DNA of 64,000 nucleotides from Pseudobdellovibrionaceae bacterium (lineage in GTDB: Bacteria; Bdellovibrionota; Bdellovibrionia; Bdellovibrionales; UBA1609). The notes beneath the pieces were generated by a model that saw only the letters and a program-made list of their open reading frames with translations, did not search any database and was not told the origin of the DNA. Shown here piece after piece: positions 26,325 through 35,319 of this stretch. Made by a program: the position numbers and the translations under genes. Every line of letters begins with the position of its first letter. Positions within the stretch are counted from its first letter, which is position 1. The stretch spans positions 62,001-126,000 of the forward strand of contig JABJQG010000014.1 of the NCBI GenBank assembly GCA_018663505.1, read 5' to 3'.

Positions 26325-28121
26325 ATGTATGCCGATATATTTAGTATGTATTTATCTAAACAAGATATAAGGGTATTAAGAATTTATTCTTTATTTTCCA
26401 TATTTGTCTATCCAATTCTTGGCTTGTATGTGTATTTTTTGGTACCCAACCTTATAGTTGATGTCACAGAACGCTTGATCTTATCTGTATTAATGACATC
26501 GTTACTTGTGTTAAGTTTTAAGTCTGATTTTGTGAAAAAGTATTATGATCGTTTTTTTTACTTTTCTACATTTGTTTATATGACACATTACCTATGGTAC
26601 TGTTATGTCAATCAGCTCACTGTTGAAACTATTTTTGGTTATGCTATGATTCAGTTCGCAATTACGTTGAGTTTTTTAAACAAGAAACCATTGGCCATCT
26701 ATATTGCCTACTCTTTATTGTTAAATATTCCTTTCTTTTTTATCGAAACATTTGTTAAACCTACATATTTAATATTAGGCACAATTAATACAGGACTCAT
26801 TGCTTATGTGATACTGCACAGTCGATTAATCTTGGTGGGAAAACTAAAAAAAGGAAATCAGGCGTTGTTAACATCAAACATGCAAATTGAAAAAAGTGAG
26901 AAAATCATTTATAATCTTTTGTTTGAATTAGCAAATATAAGTGGCCCTACTGTTTATTCGGAAATTGCCAAAAGAGTGACAAAGTATTTGGGTGTCAAAT
27001 TTTGTATCTTGGGAAAAATTGTTGATCATGGTCAATCAATTAAAACTCTCGCTTTTTCTCGTGAAGGACGGGATTTACCAAATATGACCTACCCTTTACG
27101 AGGTACACCTTGTGCTCATGTGGTGAATAACAAACCTCTGTGTTGTACAAAAGATGTGGTGCATCGCTTTCCTGAAGATAAAGACTTGGTGGATCTAAAT
27201 GCTGTGAGTTACCTGGGTGTTCCCTTTTTTGGACCTGATGGAGAAGGCACAGGACTTATTCTGATTATTGATGATAAGGAAATGAATGATGATGATAATA
27301 ATTTATATTTAAAGGTATTAAAGATATTAGGTCAACGTTCATCAATGGAGATGGAGAGGGAAAGAGCACTGAGGTCCATTACTGATCAGCAAGTAAAAAT
27401 GGCAAGTAGTGCTCGACTTGCAACCTTGGGGGAAATGTCGGCAGGGATTGCTCATGAAATAAATAATCCACTCACTGTGATTGACGGGTTCGCAAGGTTG
27501 AGTTTAAGACTGTTGAATGGTGATAAAGATGTAGCTATTGGAAAGATTAAAGCCAACTTACAAAAGATAACAAAAACAGTCGCCAGAATTGGTCGAATAG
27601 TTAATAACCTAAAATCTCTTTCACGTGACGGTGAGTCTGTAGAAAGTCAAGACTGTTCTTTATCTCAACTGGCAAAAGAGGCTCTGTCTTTTTGTGAAGA
27701 ACGTTTTGTGGCAAAAAATATAGAGTTGGTTATACAGCCCATTGATGAAATCTATGTAGTTCATTGTAACTCTGTGCAGATTTCACAGGTCATAGTTAAT
27801 TTACTGAATAATGCTTTGCATGCTGTGGAGAAAAATAAAGGTATGAAAAAAGTTGAGGTTCACGTAGAAGTTGAGGACGGCCATGTGCTGTTGATGATTA
27901 TTGACAACGGTTATGGTATTTCAGAAGCAGCAAAAGCCAAAATTTTTGAACCTTTCTTTAGTACAAAACCAGTGGGTGAAGGTACAGGTCTTGGATTAAG
28001 TTTATCACAAAGTATTATGCATAAGCATAATGGAGAAATCTTACTGACAGAGAATGCTGGGCGCACTTGTTTTACCCTGAAGTTTCCTTTATTGATTCAA
28101 CCCATCAAGAAGAGTGCCTAA
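26325..28121 (+). CDS. Membrane sensor histidine kinase with GAF domain
   Basis: This 598-aa kinase has six or so N-terminal membrane helices (residues 20-170) and a coiled linker. A GAF domain follows (about 195-345) with the typical YPLRGTPCAHVV, CCTKDVVHRFP and SYLGVPFFGPDG motifs. The H-box is IAHEINNPLTVI (His377), and the HATPase domain carries QVIVNLLNNALHAV, IDNGYGI and GEGTGLGLSLS. All catalytic boxes are intact. No response regulator lies beside it, so its partner is elsewhere. The membrane sensor resembles MASE-type multi-pass modules. It is monocistronic. Confidence 0.9.
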   Translation: MYADIFSMYLSKQDIRVLRIYSLFSIFVYPILGLYVYFLVPNLIVDVTERLILSVLMTSLLVLSFKSDFVKKYYDRFFYFSTFVYMTHYLWYCYVNQLTVETIFGYAMIQFAITLSFLNKKPLAIYIAYSLLLNIPFFFIETFVKPTYLILGTINTGLIAYVILHSRLILVGKLKKGNQALLTSNMQIEKSEKIIYNLLFELANISGPTVYSEIAKRVTKYLGVKFCILGKIVDHGQSIKTLAFSREGRDLPNMTYPLRGTPCAHVVNNKPLCCTKDVVHRFPEDKDLVDLNAVSYLGVPFFGPDGEGTGLILIIDDKEMNDDDNNLYLKVLKILGQRSSMEMERERALRSITDQQVKMASSARLATLGEMSAGIAHEINNPLTVIDGFARLSLRLLNGDKDVAIGKIKANLQKITKTVARIGRIVNNLKSLSRDGESVESQDCSLSQLAKEALSFCEERFVAKNIELVIQPIDEIYVVHCNSVQISQVIVNLLNNALHAVEKNKGMKKVEVHVEVEDGHVLLMIIDNGYGISEAAKAKIFEPFFSTKPVGEGTGLGLSLSQSIMHKHNGEILLTENAGRTCFTLKFPLLIQPIKKSA

Positions 28122-28239
28122 ATAGTTGCACTGGACTTGGAATCCGTATATTATCTAAATGTAATGTTTAAAAAATGTTTGTTTTTCGTTTAAGCTAGAG
28201 CTTGTCTTTTACTTTTTTTAAATGGTTTAATACTCATAG

Positions 28240-28245
28240 TATAAT
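28240..28245 (+). promoter_or_regulatory. Candidate -10 box of the MBL-fold gene
   Basis: A perfect TATAAT lies 55 bases before the ATG at 28301 in AT-rich sequence. I could not find a matching -35 at 16-18 bases. Confidence 0.35.
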
Positions 28246-28300
28246 GTAACAAATAATTTATTTTTTCACATTTAGGTAACCTACGAAGCAAGGAATTATT

Positions 28301-29161
28301 ATGGATATTAAAGTGTTTTTTCACAAACCGACCTTCACACTAACTTACATTGCCTATGATCAAGAGACCAAAGATGCTGTGGTTATCGATCCTGTTATTG
28401 ACTACAATGCAAACAGTGCCTCATATAGTTACGAAGCAACCAAAGAGGTTGTGGAGTTCCTACAAAATGAATCATTAAACCTACATTACATCATTGAAAC
28501 GCATGCACACGCAGATCATATTTCCGGCGCTCCTTATGTTAAAGAAAAATTTCCGCAAGCAAAGACAATGATTCACGAAAATATCAAAAGTGTACAGGAG
28601 GTTTTTAAAGGCGTGTTAAATATTGGTTCTTTAAAGACCGATGGATCTCAATTTGATCATTTAACTAAAGATAATGAGTTAATAGAAGCTGGGTCTTTAA
28701 AAATTAAAACCATAGCTACACCTGGCCACACACCAGCCTGCGCCTGTTTCCTTATAAATGATGAGGCATTGTTTTCCGGGGATGCTATTTTTATGCCTGA
28801 TTATGGTACTGGAAGGTGTGATTTCCCGAAGGGCTCAGCAACAGATTTATATAATTCTGTAATGAATAAGTTGTACATGCTACCAGATCATTTAAAGTAT
28901 TACACTGGTCATGATTATCAGCCTGGCGGTCGAGAACTTATGTATCAATCAACAATTGGAGCATCTAAGGCTAATAATGTTCGTTTGACAGCCGAGACTA
29001 CTGAGGCTGAGTTTGTAGCCGCTCGAGAGAAACGTGATGCTGAGCTAGATGTACCAAAATTACTTTTACCAAGTATTCAGCTTAATATAAATGCAGGATT
29101 ATTTCCTGAGCCTGAGGATAACGGGACAATGTATTTAAAACTTCCTTTTACTAAGGCTTGA
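28301..29161 (+). CDS. MBL-fold persulfide dioxygenase/Blh-like hydrolase
   Basis: This 286-aa metallo-beta-lactamase-fold protein carries the metal-binding motif THAHADH (about residues 66-72), the His of TPGHTPAC, the Asp of LFSGDAIFMPDYGTGR and the His of TGHDYQPGGREL. The GTGRCDFP segment is diagnostic of the ETHE1/persulfide dioxygenase-Blh group, which oxidises glutathione persulfide during sulfide detoxification. No rhodanese domain is fused and none lies adjacent. It is a single gene with its own terminator. Confidence 0.88.
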   Translation: MDIKVFFHKPTFTLTYIAYDQETKDAVVIDPVIDYNANSASYSYEATKEVVEFLQNESLNLHYIIETHAHADHISGAPYVKEKFPQAKTMIHENIKSVQEVFKGVLNIGSLKTDGSQFDHLTKDNELIEAGSLKIKTIATPGHTPACACFLINDEALFSGDAIFMPDYGTGRCDFPKGSATDLYNSVMNKLYMLPDHLKYYTGHDYQPGGRELMYQSTIGASKANNVRLTAETTEAEFVAAREKRDAELDVPKLLLPSIQLNINAGLFPEPEDNGTMYLKLPFTKA

Positions 29162-29171
29162 TTGTCTTAAT

Positions 29172-29198
29172 AGGGCTCTAAAATAAGAGCCTTCTTGT
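29172..29198 (+). terminator. Rho-independent terminator
   Basis: Stem AGGGCTCT / AGAGCCTT with loop AAAATA follows the MBL-fold gene, with a T-rich tail. Confidence 0.75.
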
Positions 29199-29268
29199 AA
29201 TAGTATTCATTAATAAACATTATAAGTGAAATTTTTGAGGATTGGAACCTGGTGTTACCCTCTGCATA

Positions 29269-29292
29269 TTCTCCTTACAGCGCTATGGAGAA
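29269..29292 (+). promoter_or_regulatory. Hairpin upstream of TolC-RND operon
   Basis: TTCTCC pairs with GGAGAA around a 12-base loop containing the palindrome AGCGCT, about 70 bases before the TTG start. It could be an operator or leader structure. Confidence 0.35.
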
Positions 29293-29363
29293 CCTTACTT
29301 GTTAATATTACTGTTCTGAATAAATACTTTATGATATACCCTCTTTGAAACCTGGGGGGGATT

Positions 29364-30740
29364 TTGAAAACTGTACTATATGTATCTCTAATTCTTTGTG
29401 TGGTACCTGTTCAGGCTAGCACTTTAAACTTAAGCCAATTTTTAAATGCGAGGCTTAAAACACACTTATCCCTAAAAATTGAATCTGAAAAATTAGATAT
29501 TAGAAAAAGTCAGCTTTATTCAGCTTCGGATTTATTTCAGACAAGTTTAGGGTTAAGTTATAGTAAAAGTGAAACTCAGAGGGAGTACGAGTCTTTAAAT
29601 ATAGAAGGCTATGAGAGTAGCCCTGCCTATATGGAAGCAAAAATACAGCAAGGATTTTCTTGGGGTGGGAGCTTTTCTTTTAATTCTAGAAAATACACTC
29701 AAAATTCGCAAAGTTCTTATCTGGATGTGGATACAAACTACAACTTTACTTTATCACAAAGTCTATGGAGAAATGCTTTGGGATCAAAAGACAAAAATAT
29801 TGTAGAGGGAGCACAACAGAATTATAAAATGCAAAAAATTGAGAAGCAGTACAATGATTTAATAACATGCACAGAAGTTATTAATGATTATTTACAAGCT
29901 TTTAAGTTACAAGAGCAACTGAATATATATAAAGAAAAACATGAAGGTGCCAAACAGGCCTTGGCACAGTCAGAGAAACACTACCTAAGACGACTTATTA
30001 GGAAAATTGATTTACTCTCGGCCCAAGCAGATATTAAGCAGTCGGAACTTCAGTATCTAGATCAGAAAACGGAATATTCCCTAGCCTATAATAAACTTAA
30101 ATTTTCAAAACCTATAGATAAGCTATTGGAACCAAAATTTACAGAAATGTTTGATACAGAGCCCTTGACTACTTACACAGAAAGTCTTTCCTTAAAACAA
30201 ACAGAAATTAAAATATTAAGTGATTGGGCTGCGGTTAAATTAGCAAGGGAAGATAAAAAGGTAGATATTCAACTTCAGTTGTCTATGGGAGAGAATCAAG
30301 GAGAACTTGTTAATGAAGATGGGTACAAAGATCGATATTTACTATTAAGTTTAAATATGGAATGGCTAGCAAATGGGAAAACTTACGATGAAAATTTAAA
30401 TCAAGCTTTGATGCAGCATCGAATTACAGTACTTAAACAACGCCAAAATATGAAAGATGATCAAATAGCCTTTAAGCATTTAATAAAAAAAATTATGGAT
30501 GCAAAGAATAAAGTAAGTCACATTAATCAAAGGCTCACTTTGTTTACTGACCAAGTTCAAGAATCTGAGAAGTTGTTACGAAATGGTCGTATTGAATTTG
30601 AAGACTACCTCAGGTTTAGGGATAATTTTTATAATGAACGTTTACGCTGGGTTGAACAAAAAACTCAGCTTTGGTCTATGAAAGTTAGCTTACTTCAGTA
30701 TGGTAAGGGGTCATTAAAAATGTGTGGGGTCACTTTATGA
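29364..30740 (+). CDS. TolC-family outer-membrane efflux protein
   Basis: This 458-aa protein starts at TTG just after GGGGGG, with a signal peptide (LYVSLILCVVPVQA). Two related helical halves (about residues 30-260 and 270-450) contain the alternating long helices and short strands of the OEP family, for example LNLSQFLNARLKTHLSLKIE and the C-terminal GRIEFEDYLRFRDNFYNERL segment. It overlaps the RND permease by 4 bases, so it is probably the dedicated outer-membrane channel of that pump. A periplasmic adaptor gene is missing from the pair. Confidence 0.85.
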   Translation: MKTVLYVSLILCVVPVQASTLNLSQFLNARLKTHLSLKIESEKLDIRKSQLYSASDLFQTSLGLSYSKSETQREYESLNIEGYESSPAYMEAKIQQGFSWGGSFSFNSRKYTQNSQSSYLDVDTNYNFTLSQSLWRNALGSKDKNIVEGAQQNYKMQKIEKQYNDLITCTEVINDYLQAFKLQEQLNIYKEKHEGAKQALAQSEKHYLRRLIRKIDLLSAQADIKQSELQYLDQKTEYSLAYNKLKFSKPIDKLLEPKFTEMFDTEPLTTYTESLSLKQTEIKILSDWAAVKLAREDKKVDIQLQLSMGENQGELVNEDGYKDRYLLLSLNMEWLANGKTYDENLNQALMQHRITVLKQRQNMKDDQIAFKHLIKKIMDAKNKVSHINQRLTLFTDQVQESEKLLRNGRIEFEDYLRFRDNFYNERLRWVEQKTQLWSMKVSLLQYGKGSLKMCGVTL

Positions 30741-33700
30741 ACAGGGTTATTAAGTACTTTATAGAAAATTCTTTTGTGGTGAGTTTAATTTCAATTTTTA
30801 TCATTTTGGTTGGTCTGTTTAGTTACAAACAGATGCCTGTACGATTGATACCGGCTCTTGAATATCAGGTGGTGAGTATTGATGTGGGACTACCAGGAGC
30901 AAGTGCTGAAGAACTAGAAAAATTTGTGGTTTACCCCATAGAAGATGCGATTAAAGGAGAGACTGGAATTGAAAATATGAAGTCCCGAATGGGGGCGGGT
31001 AATGCTAGCATTGACCTTGTATTTCACTCTAGTTATCGACACAAAATGTCCGATGTGGTTGAGAACATAAAAAATAATGTTGAGAATATTCGTTATAAGC
31101 TTCCTCGTAGTATCACTGACATTAATATTAAACAATATAAGCGATCCCATGAGTTTTTATATTACTTTATTATAGAAAATTTTGATGAAGATAATAAAGA
31201 GCACCGAACATTTTATAAGAAATTTGAAACTCGATTAAAAAAGATCCCTAGCGTTTATTTGGGTTGGAGTAATTTCAGAAACAATAACCTTGTGGTTAGT
31301 TTTGATCAGAAAAAATTAAAAGCAATGGAGATTTCCTTACCTGATGCTCGATCTATAATATATAGCTCTTTCCGCTTTAACCCTGTTGGCCAAGTGAATG
31401 GAAATGATTTTGAGTATGCTGTTGAAGTCGCTAAAGCTGCATCCACAATTGAGGACATTAAGAGTATTCCTTTAAGAAGCTCTCGGTCGGGCACTGTAGT
31501 TCCTTTGCGGCAAGTGGCAAAAGTGAGCTATAAAATGAAAGAGCAAGAACGAGTTCAAAGAATGAATGGAAAAGCTTCTATTAGTTTGGGAATTCGCAAA
31601 GATATTGGTTCTGATATATTAAAACTCAAGACTAAGGTATTGGCAGTTGTTGATGAATTTAATGCTGGAGCTCCAGGTAGTGTGAAGATAGTATCGCCTG
31701 TTGATGGTCCCCAGTTTATTGAACGACAGCTGAGTGTGCTAAAGCAAAATGGTTTACTTGGATTTATTATTGTATTTCTTTTGTTGTGGTATTTTTTAGG
31801 TTTTAGAACCTCATCAATGGTGGCTGTGGGCTTGCCTTTAGCGTATTTTGGAACATTAATTGTCCTCAGTTATATGGGTATTAGTATAGACCTGCTTTCA
31901 ATAATTGGAATGATTTTGGTCGTTGGTATCTTAGTTGATGATGCAATTATTGTATCCGATCGTTATGCTGAAAATTTAAAGAAAGGTTTAACACCAGATA
32001 CAGCGGCTTTTGAAACCGTAAAATCTCTTATTAAACCTGTGACGGGTACAGTCTTCACCACTGTTGTGGCGTTTAGTCCCTTAATTTTGATAGATAATGA
32101 GCTTTCATATTTTCTCTACTCCATACCTCTGATAGTTATTATAGCTCTGATTTTAAGTTATCTTGAATGCTTTTTTATACTACCTAACCACTTAGCACAT
32201 TTTGTAAAAAAAGAAGCCCCTAAACCTAAGTTTGATATCTTTAAACCATTAGGTGAGCTTTATGAGAAAACCTTGAAGCTAGGGCTTAGGTTTAGGTATG
32301 TATCCTTAGTTTTTTTAACGGGCTTTTTTGCGCTATCTATTTATATTGCAGCGAAGAAAGTTCAGCATAAATTCGATTTAAATATAAACGCTGAAAAAAT
32401 TTCTGTATATCTACATTTAAAAAAATCTTCTTCACTTGATGACTCTGTAGTATCCATGAAGCCTGTGGAAGATTTTCTCATGTCCCTCCCCCAGGATAAA
32501 ATTGGAGATGTGGTTTCTTCTGTTGGCTCCATATGGGACCATGGGCGTGAACGAAAGGGATTCCGTTATATAAAAATTAGTGCTTACATAAATAAGGCGA
32601 ATCGTTACCCATCAAAGGCAAAAAAATCAGTATTGCCTGAAATTAAAAAATTTTTAAAAGCGTATAAAATGAAAAATAAGAATGTAGAAAAGCTTTATGC
32701 TAATTATGAAAAAGAAGGTGATGATAAAGAGAATAAGGACTTGGTCACTGTAAAGGTTAAGGGTGCAGAAAATGTTAATTTTAAAGAACTGGAAAATGAA
32801 ATTGTAAGCAAGGTTCAGCCTTTGGATATTGTTAGTGAGTTCATTGAAAATACTGGAATGTATATTAACACCTGGGAATTTATTCCATCATCTCAACTTT
32901 TATTAAGGTATGGGGTTTCTTCAAAGCAACTGTCCTCGCAGTTAAGAAGTTATTTTGTTCAAGATAGGCTGGATGAGGTGAGAATTAATGGTGAAAATGT
33001 TGTTTTATATACTGAAATTGAAAAAGAGAAAAAGCCTAAGCTTGCTCAACTAGATGCCTTTGAGGTGCAGAGTTCAAAAGGATTGAGTGTTCCACTAAAA
33101 TTTTTGGGGCAATGGCATGAGAAACAGACTTTGCGAGAAGTTAAGCACTATGATGGACAGCGTAGCTTGAACCTTGATTTTAAATTTGATGAGAAAAAGG
33201 GGAATGTGGAGCTTGCTAAACAAAATATTGAAAAATCTCTAGTGAGTATTAAAGCAAAATACCCCACATATGACATTTCAGTTAAAAATAGTGATGAAAA
33301 TGCTAAAAAACAGTCCGCGTGGGCTATGCAAGTGGCTCTTGTGTGTATTTTAGCAGTGCTTTTTGTCATCTCCTTGGTTTTGGGGTCTGTTTCTCAGGCT
33401 CTGTTGGTGGGACTTCCCATTCCTTTTGGTGTTATGGGGATTGTTTGGGCCTTATATTTACATGATTTACCTCTTGGTTTGATGGCGTTAGTTGGTTTGG
33501 TTGGTACCATTGGTGTTTCTGTAAATGCTTCTATTGTGATGGTGGATCATATTAACCAGTTGAAAAAGGAAAATGCAGGTGTGTTTAGCCAGGGGCAGCT
33601 TATCGTTGGAGCTGCCTCACGACTTCGACCAATATTGCTCACAACAGTGACTACACTTCTGGGTGTGTTTCCCATGGCTTATTCTTTTGGTGGGGAGTCG

Positions 33701-33964
33701 GGCTTTACTCAGCCATTGGCTTTTTCCATTGGCTGGGGCTTAAGTTTCTCCACTTTACTTACTTTAGTGTTTTTACCGGCGCTGCTATTAGTATTAGAGG
33801 ACATTAAGTCTTTATGGTTTAAGCTCAGCTTGCGTATTTTTAAAAATAAGAGTGTTGCTGTGGATTTCAAATCTAAAATTTTAGTTGAGCCTCATTATAA
33901 AGAGCAGGTTAAGCCGGCAGCTGCCTTGGATGACGGTGGAGAAGTTCCTAGGGACTTGCATTAG
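30737..33964 (+). CDS. RND efflux permease (HAE/MMPL type)
   Basis: This 1075-aa inner-membrane transporter starts at ATG 30737 within the TolC stop (ATGA). It has the typical N-terminal helix, a large periplasmic loop, six helices, a second loop and six more helices. Helix 4 keeps the proton-relay pair Asp401-Asp402 (GILVDDAIIVSDRY), and TM10-11 has VSVNASIVMVDHINQLKK. Substrate may be a hydrophobic compound or metal, but drug-type HAE is the best fit by eye. No membrane-fusion adaptor is adjacent. A long perfect inverted repeat lies just downstream. Confidence 0.92.
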   Translation: MNRVIKYFIENSFVVSLISIFIILVGLFSYKQMPVRLIPALEYQVVSIDVGLPGASAEELEKFVVYPIEDAIKGETGIENMKSRMGAGNASIDLVFHSSYRHKMSDVVENIKNNVENIRYKLPRSITDINIKQYKRSHEFLYYFIIENFDEDNKEHRTFYKKFETRLKKIPSVYLGWSNFRNNNLVVSFDQKKLKAMEISLPDARSIIYSSFRFNPVGQVNGNDFEYAVEVAKAASTIEDIKSIPLRSSRSGTVVPLRQVAKVSYKMKEQERVQRMNGKASISLGIRKDIGSDILKLKTKVLAVVDEFNAGAPGSVKIVSPVDGPQFIERQLSVLKQNGLLGFIIVFLLLWYFLGFRTSSMVAVGLPLAYFGTLIVLSYMGISIDLLSIIGMILVVGILVDDAIIVSDRYAENLKKGLTPDTAAFETVKSLIKPVTGTVFTTVVAFSPLILIDNELSYFLYSIPLIVIIALILSYLECFFILPNHLAHFVKKEAPKPKFDIFKPLGELYEKTLKLGLRFRYVSLVFLTGFFALSIYIAAKKVQHKFDLNINAEKISVYLHLKKSSSLDDSVVSMKPVEDFLMSLPQDKIGDVVSSVGSIWDHGRERKGFRYIKISAYINKANRYPSKAKKSVLPEIKKFLKAYKMKNKNVEKLYANYEKEGDDKENKDLVTVKVKGAENVNFKELENEIVSKVQPLDIVSEFIENTGMYINTWEFIPSSQLLLRYGVSSKQLSSQLRSYFVQDRLDEVRINGENVVLYTEIEKEKKPKLAQLDAFEVQSSKGLSVPLKFLGQWHEKQTLREVKHYDGQRSLNLDFKFDEKKGNVELAKQNIEKSLVSIKAKYPTYDISVKNSDENAKKQSAWAMQVALVCILAVLFVISLVLGSVSQALLVGLPIPFGVMGIVWALYLHDLPLGLMALVGLVGTIGVSVNASIVMVDHINQLKKENAGVFSQGQLIVGAASRLRPILLTTVTTLLGVFPMAYSFGGESGFTQPLAFSIGWGLSFSTLLTLVFLPALLLVLEDIKSLWFKLSLRIFKNKSVAVDFKSKILVEPHYKEQVKPAAALDDGGEVPRDLH

Positions 33965-34012
33965 AATATTCCTCTAGCTTACTGATGGTTTGCCTTTGGG
34001 GGATTTGGGTAG

Positions 34013-34171
34013 GCACATTTTCTGAGCGGTTTTTCTCCTCTGTTTAGCTCCTTGAACTAACCCAAAAAGGCTCAGACATGCGGTTCTCGCCTTTTGGGCT
34101 GCGATCCGAATTCGCTTTTTGTGCTAGTTCAAGGAGCTAAACAGAGGAGAAAAACCGCTCAGAAAATGTGC
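34013..34171. repeat. 47-bp perfect inverted repeat (MITE-like or giant terminator)
   Basis: Arms 34013-34059 and 34125-34171 are perfectly complementary over 47 bp. The 65-base centre can fold further (AAAAAG against CTTTTT, GCGA against TCGC). The arms contain an A/T-rich stretch flanked by GCGG and CTCCTCTG. The whole 159-base unit sits between the RND gene and an outer-membrane-protein gene. I see no transposase and no obvious target duplication beyond a possible TAG. Confidence 0.85.
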
Positions 34172-34253
34172 AGATAGTTTGTTTTGTTGAGGCGAAGCGT
34201 AATGGCTTTATTTTCATTATACTTTTGTAGAAAAAAGTTCTTAGAATACTATT

Positions 34254-34793
34254 ATGAAAAAGCTACTTTTGAACCGAATTACTGGGCCATCTAAAATATT
34301 ACTGCTTTTTGTGCTTTTGTTTGCGCAGCCAGCTTTTGCAAATGTAAATTTGAATTTTGATATATATTATACGGCCAACTCCCTTACTACAGAAACTTCA
34401 ACTGGTGTGAAATCAGCGTCTGACTCTAGTGAGATGTACTTTATCTTAGACTTTTTATTTGTGGAATTGGATAAAGTGAAATTTGGCGGAGCTTATTATA
34501 AGCAAAATACGGATGCAGCTACTAACGAGAGCATTCTTGGTCTATCAGTGCACTATGGGGATAGTTTTTTTGTTGAGCTAAAGGCTGGGCAATACACTAT
34601 TACTTCGGACACTGGTGCTGATGTGAATGGAGTTGGGGTCATATTTACCCCTGGAAAAATCTTTGATTTAGGTGGTAACTGGAAACTTAGAGTTTCTATG
34701 CCATTTATCCATCGAAGTTATGAGGATACAACGAATAGTAAGATTACAAAATTAACATATAGTCCCTTTGTTGGGGTTAGTGTGGACTTTTAA
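34254..34793 (+). CDS. Small outer-membrane beta-barrel protein
   Basis: This 179-aa protein has a signal peptide (residues 1-29, ILLLFVLLFAQPAFA). Beta-strand-like segments follow (for example VNLNFDIYYTANSL, VKFGGAYYKQNTD, FFVELKAGQYTI), ending SPFVGVSVDF, a pattern of small porin-like or OmpW-like barrels. It has the length of an eight-stranded barrel. It is 12 bases from the following small coiled-coil gene, likely co-transcribed. Confidence 0.68.
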   Translation: MKKLLLNRITGPSKILLLFVLLFAQPAFANVNLNFDIYYTANSLTTETSTGVKSASDSSEMYFILDFLFVELDKVKFGGAYYKQNTDAATNESILGLSVHYGDSFFVELKAGQYTITSDTGADVNGVGVIFTPGKIFDLGGNWKLRVSMPFIHRSYEDTTNSKITKLTYSPFVGVSVDF

Positions 34794-34805
34794 CAGGAGA
34801 ATAAG

Positions 34806-35057
34806 ATGTCAGAAGACTTACAAGCTGAGCTAGATAGATTAAAAGCAGAAAATGAAAAATTAAAAACAGAAAATACTAAAAAAAAGAACTCTGGTGAGTT
34901 GTCTTTTAAAGTGAGTGCTAAGGGAGCAGTATCTGTTTATGGTATGGGTCGATTTCCTGTGACCTTATATAAAGAACAGTGGCTTAGACTTTTTGACCGT
35001 ATTGATGATTTGAAAGTGTTTATCACAGAAAATGATAGCGAATTGACTACAAAATAA
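34806..35057 (+). CDS. Small conserved coiled-coil protein
   Basis: This 83-aa protein has an N-terminal charged coiled coil (residues 3-30, ELDRLKAENEKLKTEN). A conserved-looking compact segment follows (KVSAKGAVSVYGMGRFPVTL then YKEQWLRLFDRIDDLKVFI). The GAVSVYGxGRFPVTLYKEQW block is one I associate with a small family of unknown function in proteobacteria. No catalytic residues are seen. AACAGGAGAATAAG provides the ribosome site. It follows the small barrel gene. Confidence 0.75.
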   Translation: MSEDLQAELDRLKAENEKLKTENTKKKNSGELSFKVSAKGAVSVYGMGRFPVTLYKEQWLRLFDRIDDLKVFITENDSELTTK

Positions 35058-35120
35058 ACAGAAGAGTTAATTTTGTGGGAGCTGTAGGTTAGCTGGAGTT
35101 ATGAATTTCAAACAAGCAGT

Positions 35121-35194
35121 GAGCCTTCCTGGCTCTAACTCGTTAAAACTCGGGCTCCTGCCCTCGCCCTGCGGGTGCTTCGCGTTTTAAAGAG
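35121..35194. repeat. Paired hairpins upstream of mutS
   Basis: GAGCC-TTCCT-GGCTC (35121-35135) is followed by a long imperfect stem: CTCGTTAAAACTCG (35139-35152) pairs with CGCGTTTTAAAGAG (35181-35194) at 12 of 14 positions. The GC-rich loop of 28 bases contains CCCTGCGGG. It is more GC-rich than the surroundings. It resembles an extragenic palindromic repeat or terminator cluster. Confidence 0.6.
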
Positions 35195-35258
35195 TCTAGC
35201 AAATTTAAGAAATGGAGCCCATTAAAGCATTTTTGTTTACGCTATGCATCCGAAAAAG

Positions 35259-35279
35259 ATGCCTGGCACCTTGTGCTGG
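35259..35279 (+). repeat. Half-copy of GGTGCC-type palindrome
   Basis: The core GCCTGGCACCTT recurs here just before mutS. It matches the end of the palindromes at 47509-47567 and 48429-48485. It has no second arm. Confidence 0.45.
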
Positions 35280-35319
35280 ATGGACGACATGTTATCTTCC
35301 CTTTTTCTGGGGAGGACAG

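Noticed and set aside
35212-35319. 36-codon N-terminal extension of mutS
   Set aside because: MutS family proteins start near MSGKLTPLMEQY, and the Shine-Dalgarno sequence is directly before 35320; the extension includes a repeat half-copy.
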